Shown here: in pieces, positions 18,699-29,900 of the stretch | Layout: each line of letters begins with the position of its first letter | How positions within the stretch are numbered: position 1 is the stretch's first letter | NCBI GenBank assembly: GCA_000469685.2 | Contig: LS997564.1 | Coordinates: 8,768,591-8,832,590 of the forward strand | Origin: Haemonchus contortus | Taxonomy: Eukaryota; Nematoda; Chromadorea; Rhabditida; Trichostrongylidae | Reading direction: 5' to 3' | DNA: 64,000 bases | Notes under the pieces: generated by a model | Told to the model about the DNA's origin: nothing | Databases searched by the model: none | Seen by the model: only the letters and a program-made list of their open reading frames with translations | Program-made: the position numbers and the translations under genes

Positions 18699-18858
18699 GA
18701 TGGGCAAAGTGGCAAGTGGCACACTATCACACACTCATGGACTGAGGTTCAAATCCCGGGTCGATATCTGTCTAGGCGAACCAAGCCCTCCATTGATGCC
18801 GGGTCGGTTAACTGGTAACAGACTTTTCTGAGAGAATAAAAACACAAACTGGTATATA

Positions 18859-20160
18859 CAGGGTGGCTGAAAAGTATAGGACGCCGCATTTGTAAGCGTA
18901 ACTTCAAAGATAGAGAACAGAGAGACAAATAAACTTAATGAGGAATAGAGTAGAACTACAAGATCATTTAGGACGGCAGGTGTTCAAAGTTCGTTCCTTT
19001 TGCTCTTACACAGGCCTTCAGACTCTCGATGACTGAATCGACCGTACGCCGCAGGTAGTCGACGTCGATATCGTCCCACGCCTTCTGAAGAGCCAACTTC
19101 TGAGCGTCAAACGTGCGATAGGAGCGTCCTGCGATTTCGCTCTCCAAGTACTCCCATACAGAGAAGTCCATTGAATTGAGATCTGGCGGAGAGGAAGGTC
19201 AGATGTCTTTACCTCAGTAACCGGGGGAAGGCGGGTCCAGTACAGCTTTTGTCGACTTCGAGGCATGAGGAGAGGCCCAATCTTGCTGATGGACGAGTGA
19301 TCGCTTACGAAAGTGTTCAGTGACCCAGGGTAGCAGAGCGTCCATTAAAACTACCTTTTGGTGGAGCTCGGAGTTCATTTTTAACATTTCTGTCGATGAA
19401 GACCAAGGGTATTTTGCTTTCTGATGTCATCCCGGCCCAAACCATAACACTTTTGGAAGATAGCCTGCTGTGCACAAGACTACGTTCTGGGGACCTGGTG
19501 CCAGCTTTTGACAACAACTTTTTCTGGTTTTGACGGATTGGATAGTGTTGTGCGGTGAAAATTTTCCCATCGGTCCAGATCACGTCAGAGATGCGGCGCG
19601 CACTGAGCTCTCGAAAAAGTTTTTTGCATTTTATCAGCCGACTTTGCTTGGATTGCTCCGAATGAAATTGTCCTCGACGGAGCCGATAATTGTTCAGCCT
19701 GAGGTCGCGTTTCGCAATTTTCTGGATGGTTTGACGGCTGATGTTGAGGTCAGAAGCAATCCGATTCATGTTGACTCCATGATTGCGGGTGATCCTCTTC
19801 CTGGTGATGTCACGAACCCTCGGTGTGTTCACTGTTCTCGGTCGTCCCCTTTTTGGCATCGCAGAGGCTCGTCCTCGATTCCTGAGAGCAGCGGCAACAT
19901 TCCATACGGTTGGAGAGGGAACACCGAGTCGTTTCGCAATGTCGCAGCTCGTGAAACCTTCTCTGAGCAGCTTCTTGATAGTGGGTCGATGCGCAGAAAC
20001 TTTCGTAGCGACTGTTCGGGCGAACGGTCATTCGAATGACTGATATGGATTCTTGTACAGAACCCAAGCTTTCTAAAAGTCCAACAAGATTCTGAAAATA
20101 CCCATTGGCAGGGTGCCAGCAAGCGTCGAACGGCGCGTCCTATACTTTTCAGCCACCCTG
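18859..20160 (-). mobile_element. Tc1/mariner-superfamily DNA transposon, 1302 bp
   Basis: Terminal inverted repeats begin cagggtggctgaaaagtata and match for 26 bases at both ends (18859-18884 and 20135-20160) before diverging. The element is flanked by TA on both sides, the expected target-site duplication. It encodes a mariner-type transposase on the minus strand that is now broken. The intact, well-matched ends suggest that it could still be moved by a transposase supplied elsewhere; that is inference. Confidence 0.95.
18968..20030 (-). pseudogene. Tc1/mariner transposase, frameshifted
   Basis: Reading on the minus strand from about 20030, the N-terminal part has a helix-turn-helix region (IKKLLREGFTSCDIAKRLGV) followed by an AT-hook-like KRGRPRT linker and a second HTH (ISRQTIQKIAKR). 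The first catalytic aspartate is in VIWTDGKIF. VMVWAGMTS follows at about 19430. The frame then breaks near 19370-19320. The second catalytic region (HQQDWASPHAS) is in another frame, with in-frame stops after it. The C-terminal part, with LNSMDFSVWEYLE and the third acidic residue, runs 19171-18968. No open frame with a start codon covers the N-terminus. The spacing of the last two acidic residues is about 37, suggesting a DD37D (maT-like) clade, but indels make this uncertain. Confidence 0.9.
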
Positions 20161-20290
20161 TATACGCTGGTCACCGCAAGCCATGTATAGGCTATATACG
20201 CATCCCATACGCCACTACGATTCCTAGTGGAAGTCATAGGTACAGCGTATCCCAAAAAAAGTATTGAGTACTGCCAAAACTTTATCCTTT

Positions 20291-21507
20291 ATCTGTTCTA
20301 TAAAAGGTCTCTAACTCAAATATTCGACATTAGCTCGTTGCCGAGCTTAATAATGAGAGACCAGAAGCCCACGCACTCCACCAAGTAAGTTATGTCTTTC
20401 GAAAGGAGCATTTATGAGCAGATGCACAGAAATACTTACTCAGTACAGGAATTGGTTCAACTATCTCCAAGCTCACGATCACTAGCCAACGAATAAATTT
20501 AGGCGTAGCTTACGGTGGTAGTTGGCGGTACGCAAGACTCTGACATTCAGACTTTAGAAAAATGCTGTAGCAGTTCTTCCTGCTTTACTTGTTCTTGATG
20601 ATCCTGTATTCTTGTCAGGCAGTTTTTTATAATGTGAAAATTTGTTATTTCGAATGTTCAATTGTGACAGTTTGCTTTTCCTATGGTATGGCCCTTAACT
20701 CTGTCACCAATGAATGAATAGATCTGCCGAATTGTCCATCTGTCATTAACCTTTGCCATGTTTCTGTTGTTAACTTTGACTATGTTGGTCTGAAACCATA
20801 CTCATGAAGGAAATAGAGTTATAGATGCCATAAAACGAAACCTTGTTTGTGGGAGTTGCGCGAATGTCCATAACATCAGGTGTTTATGTGTTGTCGTAAC
20901 TTGGTGTCGATATAAGCTTTGTCCAAAATTTAAGAAACACCCATTTCATTGCTCCATAATAACTAAGATACTCATGAACATCAACCAAAACATGCTTCTT
21001 GTCGTTGAAAAATCTATTCTTATATGCCTCTTACAAAATTGATACCGCGCTCGTGGTGGCCAACCTCGACTGAAGCTTTCCATCCTATAGACAACCGAAA
21101 GGTGGACCTTGGAAAATTCTTCCTCGATCGGAGTTGCCCAGCGGAGCGACGAAATAGCCTGCAGCTCTGATCATTCAATAAATAGTTTGTCAGGTGCGCA
21201 GGGTGAGGGGGGAGGCGGTTACTACTTTCTTTCTCTTGTTTTCATACTAGTAGATATTCTGTTGCATCGCCACTACGCCGGGCATTCTACTGAGTAACTT
21301 GCTTTATTGCCTGATTTTTGCTTTTGTTTGTTCGCTCCCCTTTAGGCAGCCTTGTCTCTCCTCTGGCCCTCTATTACTGCTTATACATTCACTCAAGTCG
21401 CTATTTCTTGATAATCAGCGAAATCCCATTTCGGTTCAGTAGCCGCGATTATATCCCATACTCTTCATACAGAAATTTGGGTAATACTTCACTTTTCAGG
21501 TAGTGGG
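20291..21507. other. Spacer between SINE/transposon and the PDRG1-like gene
   Basis: No coding region is supported. The last part, ending in acttttcag at 21491-21499, supplies the splice or trans-splice acceptor just before the PDRG1-like start codon. The promoter of the downstream gene cluster should lie here. Confidence 0.45.
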
Positions 21508-22546
21508 ATGGCTCAGTCTGAGAGTTTGCAAAAAGGCCATTTGGCTTCAGTATTTCGCAGTCTGGAGGATTCCTGTTTAGCGTCAGAAAGGTACGTTCTC
21601 AAAACAATCATATGTTTTTTGTAAGGATATTCTCGACTTCTACGCGTTTGGGATTTTTTGTTTTCTTGCTCTGTAGAGCCTGCGGTGAGGAGAGAAAGGG
21701 AAGTAAACTCGAAACTGGCTCACCCCCCCCCCATATGCTATACCCCCTTAAGTATATTCATCCTGCATCATAAGAGTGCCTTGGATTTTCCATTCCAGAG
21801 TTCAAGATAGTTCCTCCAAATTAATTGAGCTCGACCTCAGACGACAAAAGATTCGTGAAGCCTCTCGTTTGCTGAAAAATCCTCGGCAGGTGCGTTCCCT
21901 GGTTTTCCTTTACTTATCCTCATTGGGTTTGAGTAACTTTATGCTGCTTTGGTGAAGTAGCAACCAGTTTTGTTCTCCTGCTGAGTGTTCGAGTTTTGTG
22001 TCCTCTTACTTTGCAGAGATTGAGCATACATCAGGCGTGGTCGGGGACGTCGTAGATGTGGGAAAAGAACATGAGTATGTACTGGCTATTCGCTACTGTT
22101 TAAAGAGCACTCTAGTGAAAATATAGCAGATTTTGTTTCCGCGGTCGAGGTTGGTCTCCCCAGCCAACGCTTTGAGCTTTATCCGCCCCTAAGACTTCCA
22201 ATTAAAGTCGAATCCAAGGTTACCAAAGCAGTTCAATACTGCAATAGTTTTCTCTATACTTCAGACTTTATAAATCAGTCACTGTTTGCTGTCTGGAAAG
22301 TAATTTTTCTGTAGTTTTCTACATTGACAGGATTCGACAACATGGATGGTTCTTACGGAAGACCTCATGATGGAGTTTTCGACACCAGAGAGCATAAAAA
22401 TTCTTCAAGATTCCATGAGAAAAACTGAAGATGACTACGCTTTGGTGAACAAACAAATCCGAGACGATCTCAATAAAGCTCTGAAGACAAAGTCCTCGAA
22501 GGATCTTGATTCCCGAGGTTTCACTCTCAAGCCAATCAATAAATGA
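21508..22546 (+). CDS. PDRG1: PDRG1-like prefoldin subunit, 3 exons
   Basis: Likely orthologue of p53 and DNA damage-regulated protein 1, a beta-type prefoldin-like subunit of the R2TP/prefoldin-like (PAQosome) co-chaperone. Exons 21508-21590, 21799-21889 and 22331-22546 join in phase to 129 residues (human PDRG1: 133). Conserved stretches are IELDLRRQKIREASRLLKNP in the first helix, WMVLTEDLMMEFSTPESIKI in the central hairpin region, a second helix rich in Lys/Asp, and the C-terminal GFTLKPINK that aligns with the human GFNLNPLN segment. The helices are coiled-coil-like. The start follows a ttttcag acceptor by eight bases. AATAAA lies at 22614-22619. It is the first gene of a tight tandem cluster. 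The assignment rests on remembered family similarity and the matching C-terminus. Confidence 0.85.
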
Positions 22547-22670
22547 ACAAACCTTGTTAAATATTACTTTGTTGATCTCTTTTTTTTGGTTTTTGTTTTT
22601 GTTGGCTAGTCATAATAAAACTTTTATCAGCAGTCGCGTTTTCTTCAAAGGGATTGATATCCTTATCTGT

Positions 22671-22680
22671 TTCCTTTCAG
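22671..22680 (+). promoter_or_regulatory. Candidate trans-splice acceptor for TRAPPC4
   Basis: The sequence tttcctttcag ends here, 45 bases before the TRAPPC4 start codon and downstream of the preceding gene's AATAAA. No upstream exon is needed to complete the protein, so an SL (SL2-type) leader is the likely partner. A weaker alternative is ttttag at about 22691-22696. Confidence 0.5.
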
Positions 22681-22725
22681 TAACACATCAATTTTAGACA
22701 GTAATACAAACTACAGGGTCTCTTC

Positions 22726-23898
22726 ATGTCAATACAACAAGTATTTATTATAAGTAGAGCAGGAAGTCTAATTTATGATTGGGAAGCCAAAACAGAAATT
22801 GTAAGTTTTTATGTATAAATTCTTCTTCGGTGGAAGACTTCGTTCTCCATTTTGCAGGTGGAAGTAGAGCGAATCTGTGAGTATCCACTTGATATTATTT
22901 TGGAAGAAGTAGATCAGAAAGCAGTGGTAGTCTTTGGAGAGAAAGATGGAGTTAAACTGAGGTAGTGTTCTTTTTTTGCGATTGTGAAGTTCAATGTTTG
23001 TCTGTTCGCCCTGTCATTTTGTATTCCATCATTTTGTTCAGATACTACGTCACAGGAGTGAATGGATCAAAAGTTTCGGGTACAAAGTTTTACGTTGATG
23101 ATACAGAGCATAATATTTTCAAATACTTAGAGGATGAATCTAATTTCCCGGTATGATCGAATTTGCTACAGACCAGTGTCCAATTCTACGATTGCAGCAT
23201 ATGCGTTGTGTAAGAAATTTATTGCTTCAGGTCAGCATCCGGTTCTCACCTCCATCAGTTTCTACAAATGAAAAAATTATACTTTCTTCTATGTTCCATT
23301 CACTGTATACGATTGCTGTGCAATTAAGTCCGGCGGCTCGAAGCTCTGGAATAGAGGTGTGTTAGGAGCGTAGTGGTTGACTGCGAATTGTTTAGGTTTT
23401 TTTAAAGTTCATCAATTTCTGTGGTTACAAGAATGGTTGTTTGTGGACTAGGTAATAGGTGATTACGTTTGCAGGTTATGGAAACGACACAATTTCGGCT
23501 GTCGTGTTTACAAAGTAGAACAGGTCTGACTAACGTTTTGGTCCAACTTTTCTGTATGTTGTGCTATATCACGCCTGCATTTCTCTGCTACTGCATTTTC
23601 AGGAGTAAAATTCGTTGTGGTGACGTCGCCAACAGCAGCTATTCCCATTGAATCTCTCCTTAACAAGCTCTATGAACTTTATGCTGATTATGCCTTGAAA
23701 AACCCCTTTTATGCTATTGATATGCCTATCAGGTCAGCTTCCTTTCACTTCTTTCAAAATAATTCAATTTGAAGAAGTAGTCTTACCTCTACTAAGAGTT
23801 CAGCGGCCGTTTGATACTTTAGGTGTTCGAAGTTCGAAGAAGCTCTCAAATCGCTTTTGGAGCGTTTAGATAAGAACTCAACTTCGGTCATGATCTAG
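22726..23898 (+). CDS. trpp-4: TRAPP complex subunit 4 (TRAPPC4/Trs23), 7 exons
   Basis: A longin-fold core subunit of the TRAPP tethering complexes, which activate Rab1/Rab11 GTPases in ER-Golgi and Golgi traffic. Exons: 22726-22800, 22858-22961, 23042-23150, 23231-23356, 23475-23523, 23603-23732, 23823-23898. The phases close to 222 residues (human 219). Recognisable stretches are the N-terminal [22 protein letters not shown], the [18 protein letters not shown] strand pair, [25 protein letters not shown] and [19 protein letters not shown]. The start ATG is 179 bases after the upstream stop, and a ttcctttcag acceptor ends at 22680. That spacing is typical of a downstream operon gene. AATAAA lies at 24009-24014. 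Confidence 0.94.
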
Positions 23899-24126
23899 TC
23901 TTTGTTGTGATGATGGAGTTGCTAATCATTATTTGTGTGCGAGTTATTCATGGGTTCCTCGCACGTAACTGTGCAGAATTTCTTCATTTTTTTATTACTG
24001 AAAATATGAATAAATGGTATTTATTTCTGTTTTGTCTGCTTTGTGCGGTTTGTCTCCCTGTATTTTCGAATCTGCTATTATTGTTGCGTTTCCTGAACCT
24101 TCAACAACCGTCAATGTTTTGTTTAG

Positions 24127-25704
24127 ATGGCAGTTGATACAACTTTTGCATTTCTATCCAAAATCCCGGACCAATGTGGTTATTTGGTAATTTCCGATGG
24201 AGCTATTGTGAAGGTATGGCACTTCCATATATATTTTTTGTTTATCAAAACTATTGTCGTGACGTCCTGCAATGATTGTACGTCGATTGTACGTTTGTTA
24301 TTCTATTATTTCGTGGAGAGGCTGGATGCTAAAGCGGTTTGTAAATCTAGGTGGGGTTTTCCGCAGGATGTAGGTCTAGTGGAAAGGCATCCATCATATA
24401 TTTCCGTTTTGATTTTGGTTATGTGGATAATTTGCAATATTTCTTTGCATCACTGCACACTCATCAGTGTATCACTGGATTTTGTTGAAATGTTTGCATC
24501 CCAACAACTGCACAACGTACACTAGTACTGCAAAGTGTACATCGTTTCCCGTAGGTTGTGAATCTGAAAAATACAGTCCGTTGCTCTAACCATCTTCCCA
24601 ATAGGAATTTTGTGTAATCTTCTGCAGTGTGATTTCCCAGACTGGTTCATCTTTTCACCCCCATTTCAGTCCTTTAGGGAGCAACGTGTAAGCTTGTTGT
24701 TGGTTATATTACTGAAAATTGGGTTTCTTAAACCGTGGGCTCCGCTTTGTTGTTTGTTGCTCTCTGCAGACCTGACATTCTCTACTTGCAAGACTGTCAC
24801 GTCAATACGGATTTTCTTCGACTACATTTACGGAACATGGTTGGCGATGTGAATTTTCTTCGCATGGGTAGGGATGATCTGTCCTTTTTCTCAATAGAAG
24901 CGTGGAGTAGCTTGCAATTATAAAGATGCCGCTCAAACAGGAGTTACCTATTGTTTACTATCAGTGAAGTGCAGAAAGAGTGCAGATCCTCTTTAGACAA
25001 AATGTATCCCTCAAACATGAGTGACTAAGGAAAGGTGCAATGCAATAGAAGTAACCTGTTCAGATATGGTATTTGGGCTTTTATATTTTCTGAGCCGTCT
25101 GAGGTCCAACGCAGATCGTATTCTTCATGGATCTAAAAGAAACATTCAATTCCGAATCTAATCTTCGAGTATCTAAAATGATTTTCACAGAATATCTGCG
25201 TTCGATCAATGAGCAGGGAGATGCTTTTGGGGCCAATTTGTGTACATTAATCCTTGAAATGCAGCACTATGACTCTATCCAGTTTCCGCGCTCTGTTTTT
25301 GTCCTTATCTCTTCGCATTGCCATTGCTTTTATCACTATTCAATTCAGGCCGCAATGTAATGTGAAGGTGAACGGTATACATTCATCCGGAGAAATCTGT
25401 AATTTTGACCAGTCAGTCTGTATGAACTGTTTTAGATATTTTTGAAGAGTTTTAGCGATTCTCTACTTTTTCCTAAAGAAAAAGTTGTTTATTAATCGAT
25501 TTGGTTTGATTGCAGTCTGATGGAGAATTGAGCAATCGAGAAGCAACAATGGCAATCGTAGAGAAGGTCTTAAGCATCACAAGCTCAGGTGCACTACCGA
25601 GTTCAAAGTTTTACCAAATCACTGTATCTTATACAGATCACTTTTATACGATCATTGAAAGTGGCAGATACACGTTTGTTGTTAAACGAAAACTCCATGC
25701 GTAA
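24127..25704 (+). CDS. LAMTOR4: Ragulator subunit LAMTOR4, 2 exons
   Basis: A small roadblock-fold subunit of the lysosomal Ragulator complex, which anchors Rag GTPases and supports mTORC1 amino-acid signalling. Exon 1 (24127-24213) encodes 29 residues with the family block IPDQCGYLVISDGAIVK. Exon 2 (25516-25704) supplies SDGELSNREA, the YQITVSYTDHFYTI strand region and the C-terminal YTFVVKRKL, matching the human protein's end. Together they give 91 residues (human 99). The start codon directly follows tttgtttag, the clearest trans-splice acceptor of the cluster. The single intron is long (1302 bp) compared with its neighbours' introns. I saw no further exon inside it that the protein needs. 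Confidence 0.88.
24214..25515 (+). other. Long intron of LAMTOR4
   Basis: 1302 bp, gtatgg donor to gattgcag acceptor. The ORFs within (for example 24610-24852 and 25127-25360) show no family similarity I recognise. They may be noise or an unrecognised nested exon. Confidence 0.5.
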
Positions 25705-26954
25705 TTACTTGTATATAAAGTAATTTAAATGGTGTAATAGTTTTATCTTAGATAATGTTTCAATTGTACATTTTGTCATATTTTTTTCTTAAAAAACATT
25801 TTATGATGCAATAGCAAAACAGATTATCTTTCCATGTGCTGGGCGAGTATCTACTGTGATTTCGATTTGTTAATTGAATGAATGTAAATTTCGATAAATC
25901 TTGGATGAAAGTCATAAGTCTATGATAGATCAACTGATGCCACTGAGGTTCCAGTCCAGGACCATATTGGAATTTTAGGCCTTTATTCGACATTTTTAGG
26001 CAATAGCTTGAGATATGGAACTAGTCAGTGCTCAATTCTATGCTTCACTCACACGATGATTATAATTTACGCACCTGACTGTCTAGTTATTGCCCATTTG
26101 TTTGTTTGTCCACTTCTTTGTTCATTCTGCACTCAAGGGTCTGCCCGAATGACGTAAGTACAAAACGTGAAAAAAGGTTACGCTAACAAAAGAATGCCGA
26201 TGAAGAGCTACCGAGCTATATCTTTCGAAAATTCCGCTGCACCTTTCCCGACCAATTTTGAAGTTTACTATATTCAAGACTTCGGGTTATTCCTTTCAAC
26301 GAGGATCGCAAACATATATCTCATTTGTACAGTTTGAGTAATATTGAGAAGTTACAAAAGTGGATTGAAAGGCATGCGGTCAAAATCCTCTATGTTTGTT
26401 TTGAACTATTTGAAAGGCCATTAGATCATTTTGAAGTCAAAAGCGGTCTCCATGCCCATAGAGGGAGCCGAATTTGCGGGAAGGTGTAGTTTGGACGGAA
26501 TTATATCTACAGATCCGCACTCGGTATCTGCAACTTCGCCGTTAGTCCGTCTCCTAAGTGAAATGAACAATTTTAGCGAAGAAAAAGAAAAATTTTGCAA
26601 AGTATGTGAACTAAAGAACAGAAAAATCATTGCAGTGACTGCTTGCAGTTCACCGTTTTCGCCTGGTCTCTGGTGGTGAAGTGGAAAAAATGTGTCGACA
26701 ACTGGCTGTCAATATCTCGCGTCACCACAGCTGACACCTCACTGGAACTGCTGTTCGTTTGTATTGCTGAAAATGCTCTGAAAACACCTTCATCAGATAG
26801 GTGTTAATTTATCCACCATATGTGGTCAAAAGCCCTAGCCATTAGAATGATCTGGGTGGTCGTGTTGTCTGTGTCTCTTGCGTTCCGATCAATCGATGGA
26901 CAGGCGGACTCTCTTGATACGTGCCCGTCCGTTGGTTGCAGTGTTACCCATACA
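25705..26954. other. Spacer between LAMTOR4 and aldolase
   Basis: No gene resolved. An ORF at 26431-26679 (and its minus-strand mirror at 26421-26630) has fairly balanced composition but no splice context or domain that I recognise. The aldolase promoter is expected near the right end. Confidence 0.45.
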
Positions 26955-29900
26955 ATGGCAGAGGTCGGCGGCTCCTTCAAAGACTCCCTCACCCAGGTAC
27001 TATATCTTCCTAACACTTTTTTAAATCAAAGTTTACAACAGTTTGTAATTAGCTACCATGTTCCAGGCGCAGAAGGATGAACTGAGTGCGATTGCCCAGA
27101 AGATCGTCGCTGATGGCAAAGGAATTCTGGCCGCTGATGAGTCTACTGGTACGCGAGCGACTTTTAGTCACTCTCACCATCAGCGAATATTATGGGAACT
27201 TCTTTATACTAGAGCTAAAGCAAGCAATGTTATCCGGGACAAGGTTTTCCTTATATGGGGGAAGGTTGCCATAGTGCAATCCTGCAGAATGCCCTCCTCT
27301 TTGTGAATCTTTGCTCCTTTTCTTTTTGCTCTCCTAATGTTCGGAATGAGGAAATGAGTCACTGGAGTGAGAACTTTACAACAGAACTGCCCGAGCGCGT
27401 ATGATTTTTGGTCTAAGAGAGTGATGTGATTTGACGAGTTCTTTATGACACTTTTCGAGACTTTCCTGTCGGTATAGACACTTATTTTTGCTTCTTTCCC
27501 ACAGAACAACCGCTGCAGTTGGGAGTATTTGAAGTAGTTGGCAATATGTTGCATAAGATGGCTATTAAACAATAGAAGTTCAGCGCTGATGGGGAAATGG
27601 CCTCGGCAGCAAATCGGCGAAGGGCAGCGGCCATTTAATCGTTTTTCCTAATCGCCGCACTGATATGACGATTAAGCAACTGCACTTTTTCGCTTAGTAG
27701 CTTGTTTTTCTTGAAAAGTCTACTTTCCCAACTCCTTTTCAAATTACTCCCACGCATTCTTCTATTGAGAATCGTTGAAGCGTTAAATGCGTATTTGGCC
27801 AGTACAGTGCCTGGTGGCTCTTAACCCACGTTAAGGAATATTTGTGGTTTTATCTGCCAGAGAAAGGGTGAAAGATTTGATTGGCCTATATGGATTTCGA
27901 CTTAGTGGTTAAATCTGCCTTAAACATATATAAGGTCAAACCATCCCTACCTTTAATTCACTCAAATGAAAAGTGTTTGTAAACAACTTATTTCATTCCT
28001 TTAGGTACAATCGGAAAACGTCTGTCTGCCATCAATCTCGAAAATAATGAGACTAACCGACAAAAATATAGGTAAATTGTAACAGTATTGTTTTGGCTCC
28101 TTCGCTAGATTTGAAGGATTTTTCAGGCAGTTGCTCTTCACCACACCAAATCTGGGCGAGCATATCTCTGGAGTAATTCTTTTCGAAGAAACGTTCCATC
28201 AGGTACTTTCTTCTACTTCTTGCAATCTCTTTTTACACAACTTAAGGCAATTTATAATCACTCCGCGTGATGCTGAAAGAGAAAAATTTGTTTTGTTTAC
28301 ATTGTGCTTTGTTATGCCAGCGTGGCCGCGTACCAGCAATCGAACTGGACACTTTTATAGCTGTTTACGATATTGATATCATGAAGAGGAATGCGCCCAA
28401 ACTACGAAGTATTGCGCACAAGGGCATTTTGATCATCGATTCCGTGACAGTAGCCGTATCGAAGAATTGTTTTTGTTGCTGTCAGATGTCCAATGAGACC
28501 GCTCTACGCGATTTTGTAAAAGAAGTCACGCAAAGAGGACGTGAACATGCACACTAATAGTTTTAAAGGTCAAACAACTATAAAGAATTCCCCGAGCGCC
28601 ATCAATTGAGAGGAATTCATGCAATAATTCTTGCCTGTCGTCGAGGTAATGGAAATGACAGTGCTTCTGTCAAGGAACGATCCATAAATATGATATTATT
28701 TGATCGGCAACCTGACAGGAGAACATAAACAGGGCTATTAGGTGTTTACATCCCCTACTGTGTAAATCTTAAACCAAGTTTTCTTTTGTTAACCCTTTTG
28801 TCATTAATGAAGTGCTCGGTCACCTTGGTCAAAAAATATTTATTTTTAGAACTTTGTTGTTTGGTTTTAGGTTGTTGCTAATGGTTTCCTTGATTTTACT
28901 GACATTGTGTTTGAAAGGAAAAGTTTTTCAGTTGAATGCTATTATTTTGTTGTTATAGTCAACTGACAAAGGAGAGAAGTTTGTCGATCTGCTGAAAAAG
29001 CAGGGAGTCATCCCAGGTATCAAAGTAGATCTTGGTGTCGTCCCACTAGCTGGAACCATTGGCGAAACAACCACTCAGGGTCTCGATAATCTTGCCCAGA
29101 GAGCCGCTGTGTTCAAGAAGGTAGGCACTATTGTTCCAGTTAAGAGCTCAGTGCTACGATTATAATTTATAAGATTTTTCTTCTGTAGGGAGGTTGTGGT
29201 TTTGCAAAATGGCGTTGCGTCTTGAACATTGGACCTCATACTCCTTCACATTTGGCAATGTTGGAAAATGCCAACGTCTTAGCAAGGTCTGCTTATACTC
29301 TTGCAGCTTCGCTTCTTTATAGTTTCTTGCTTTAGAGAAGACCTTTTTCAGGTACGCATCGATTTGCCAGGCCAATGGTCTCGTTCCCATCGTTGAGCCT
29401 GAAGTCCTTTGTGACGGTGATCATGACATTCACCGTGCCCAAAAGGTCTGTTTGTCGATGGTTTTCAGGGGAAAAAATTAGTGATCCCCCGTGATGGATA
29501 AGAATAATCTCTTTACACCCCTACTTCTCTGTTTTTTTTTTGCATAAAATTTTGTTTTAGGTCACTGAGCAGGTTCTGGCCTACACCTACAAGGCTTTGG
29601 CTGATCATCACGTGTACCTCGAGGGTACCCTGTTGAAGCCCAACATGGTCACACCTGGTCAATCATGCCCGCACAAGGCGAGTGGTTCTGAAATGAATTT
29701 TTCTAAGATCTGAAATTAATTCTTTATTTTCTCAGGTCAGTCACGAAGAAATCGGTTTGGCTACAGTCACCGCCCTTCGTCGCACAGTCCCAGCTGCCGT
29801 TCCCGGAATCACGTTCCTCTCAGGTGGACAGTCTGAATTGGACGCAACCGCTAATCTTCATGCTATCAACAATGTTGGTTTTCAGGAATTACCATGTAGC

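Larger units (their letters stand above)
18699..20290 (+). mobile_element. tRNA-derived SINE interrupted by a Tc1/mariner element
   Basis: The left part (18699-18858) has the head gggcaaagtggcaagtggcac, the B-box stretch aggttcaaatcccggg and the body up to acaaactggta. The right part resumes at 20161 with the matching block ctggtcaccgcaagccatgtatagg and ends in the family tail (actttatcctttatc). Removing 18859-20160 restores SINE continuity at a TA dinucleotide, which shows that the SINE was in place before the DNA transposon. Confidence 0.88.

Noticed and set aside
19530..20039. Plus-strand ORF of 169 codons over the transposon
   Set aside because: Shadow of the minus-strand transposase; no domain content of its own.
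26820..27080. Signal-peptide-like ORF fused ahead of the aldolase N-terminus
   Set aside because: Aldolase is cytosolic and the internal ATG at 26955 gives the family's normal N-terminal length; the leader is probably 5' flanking noise.
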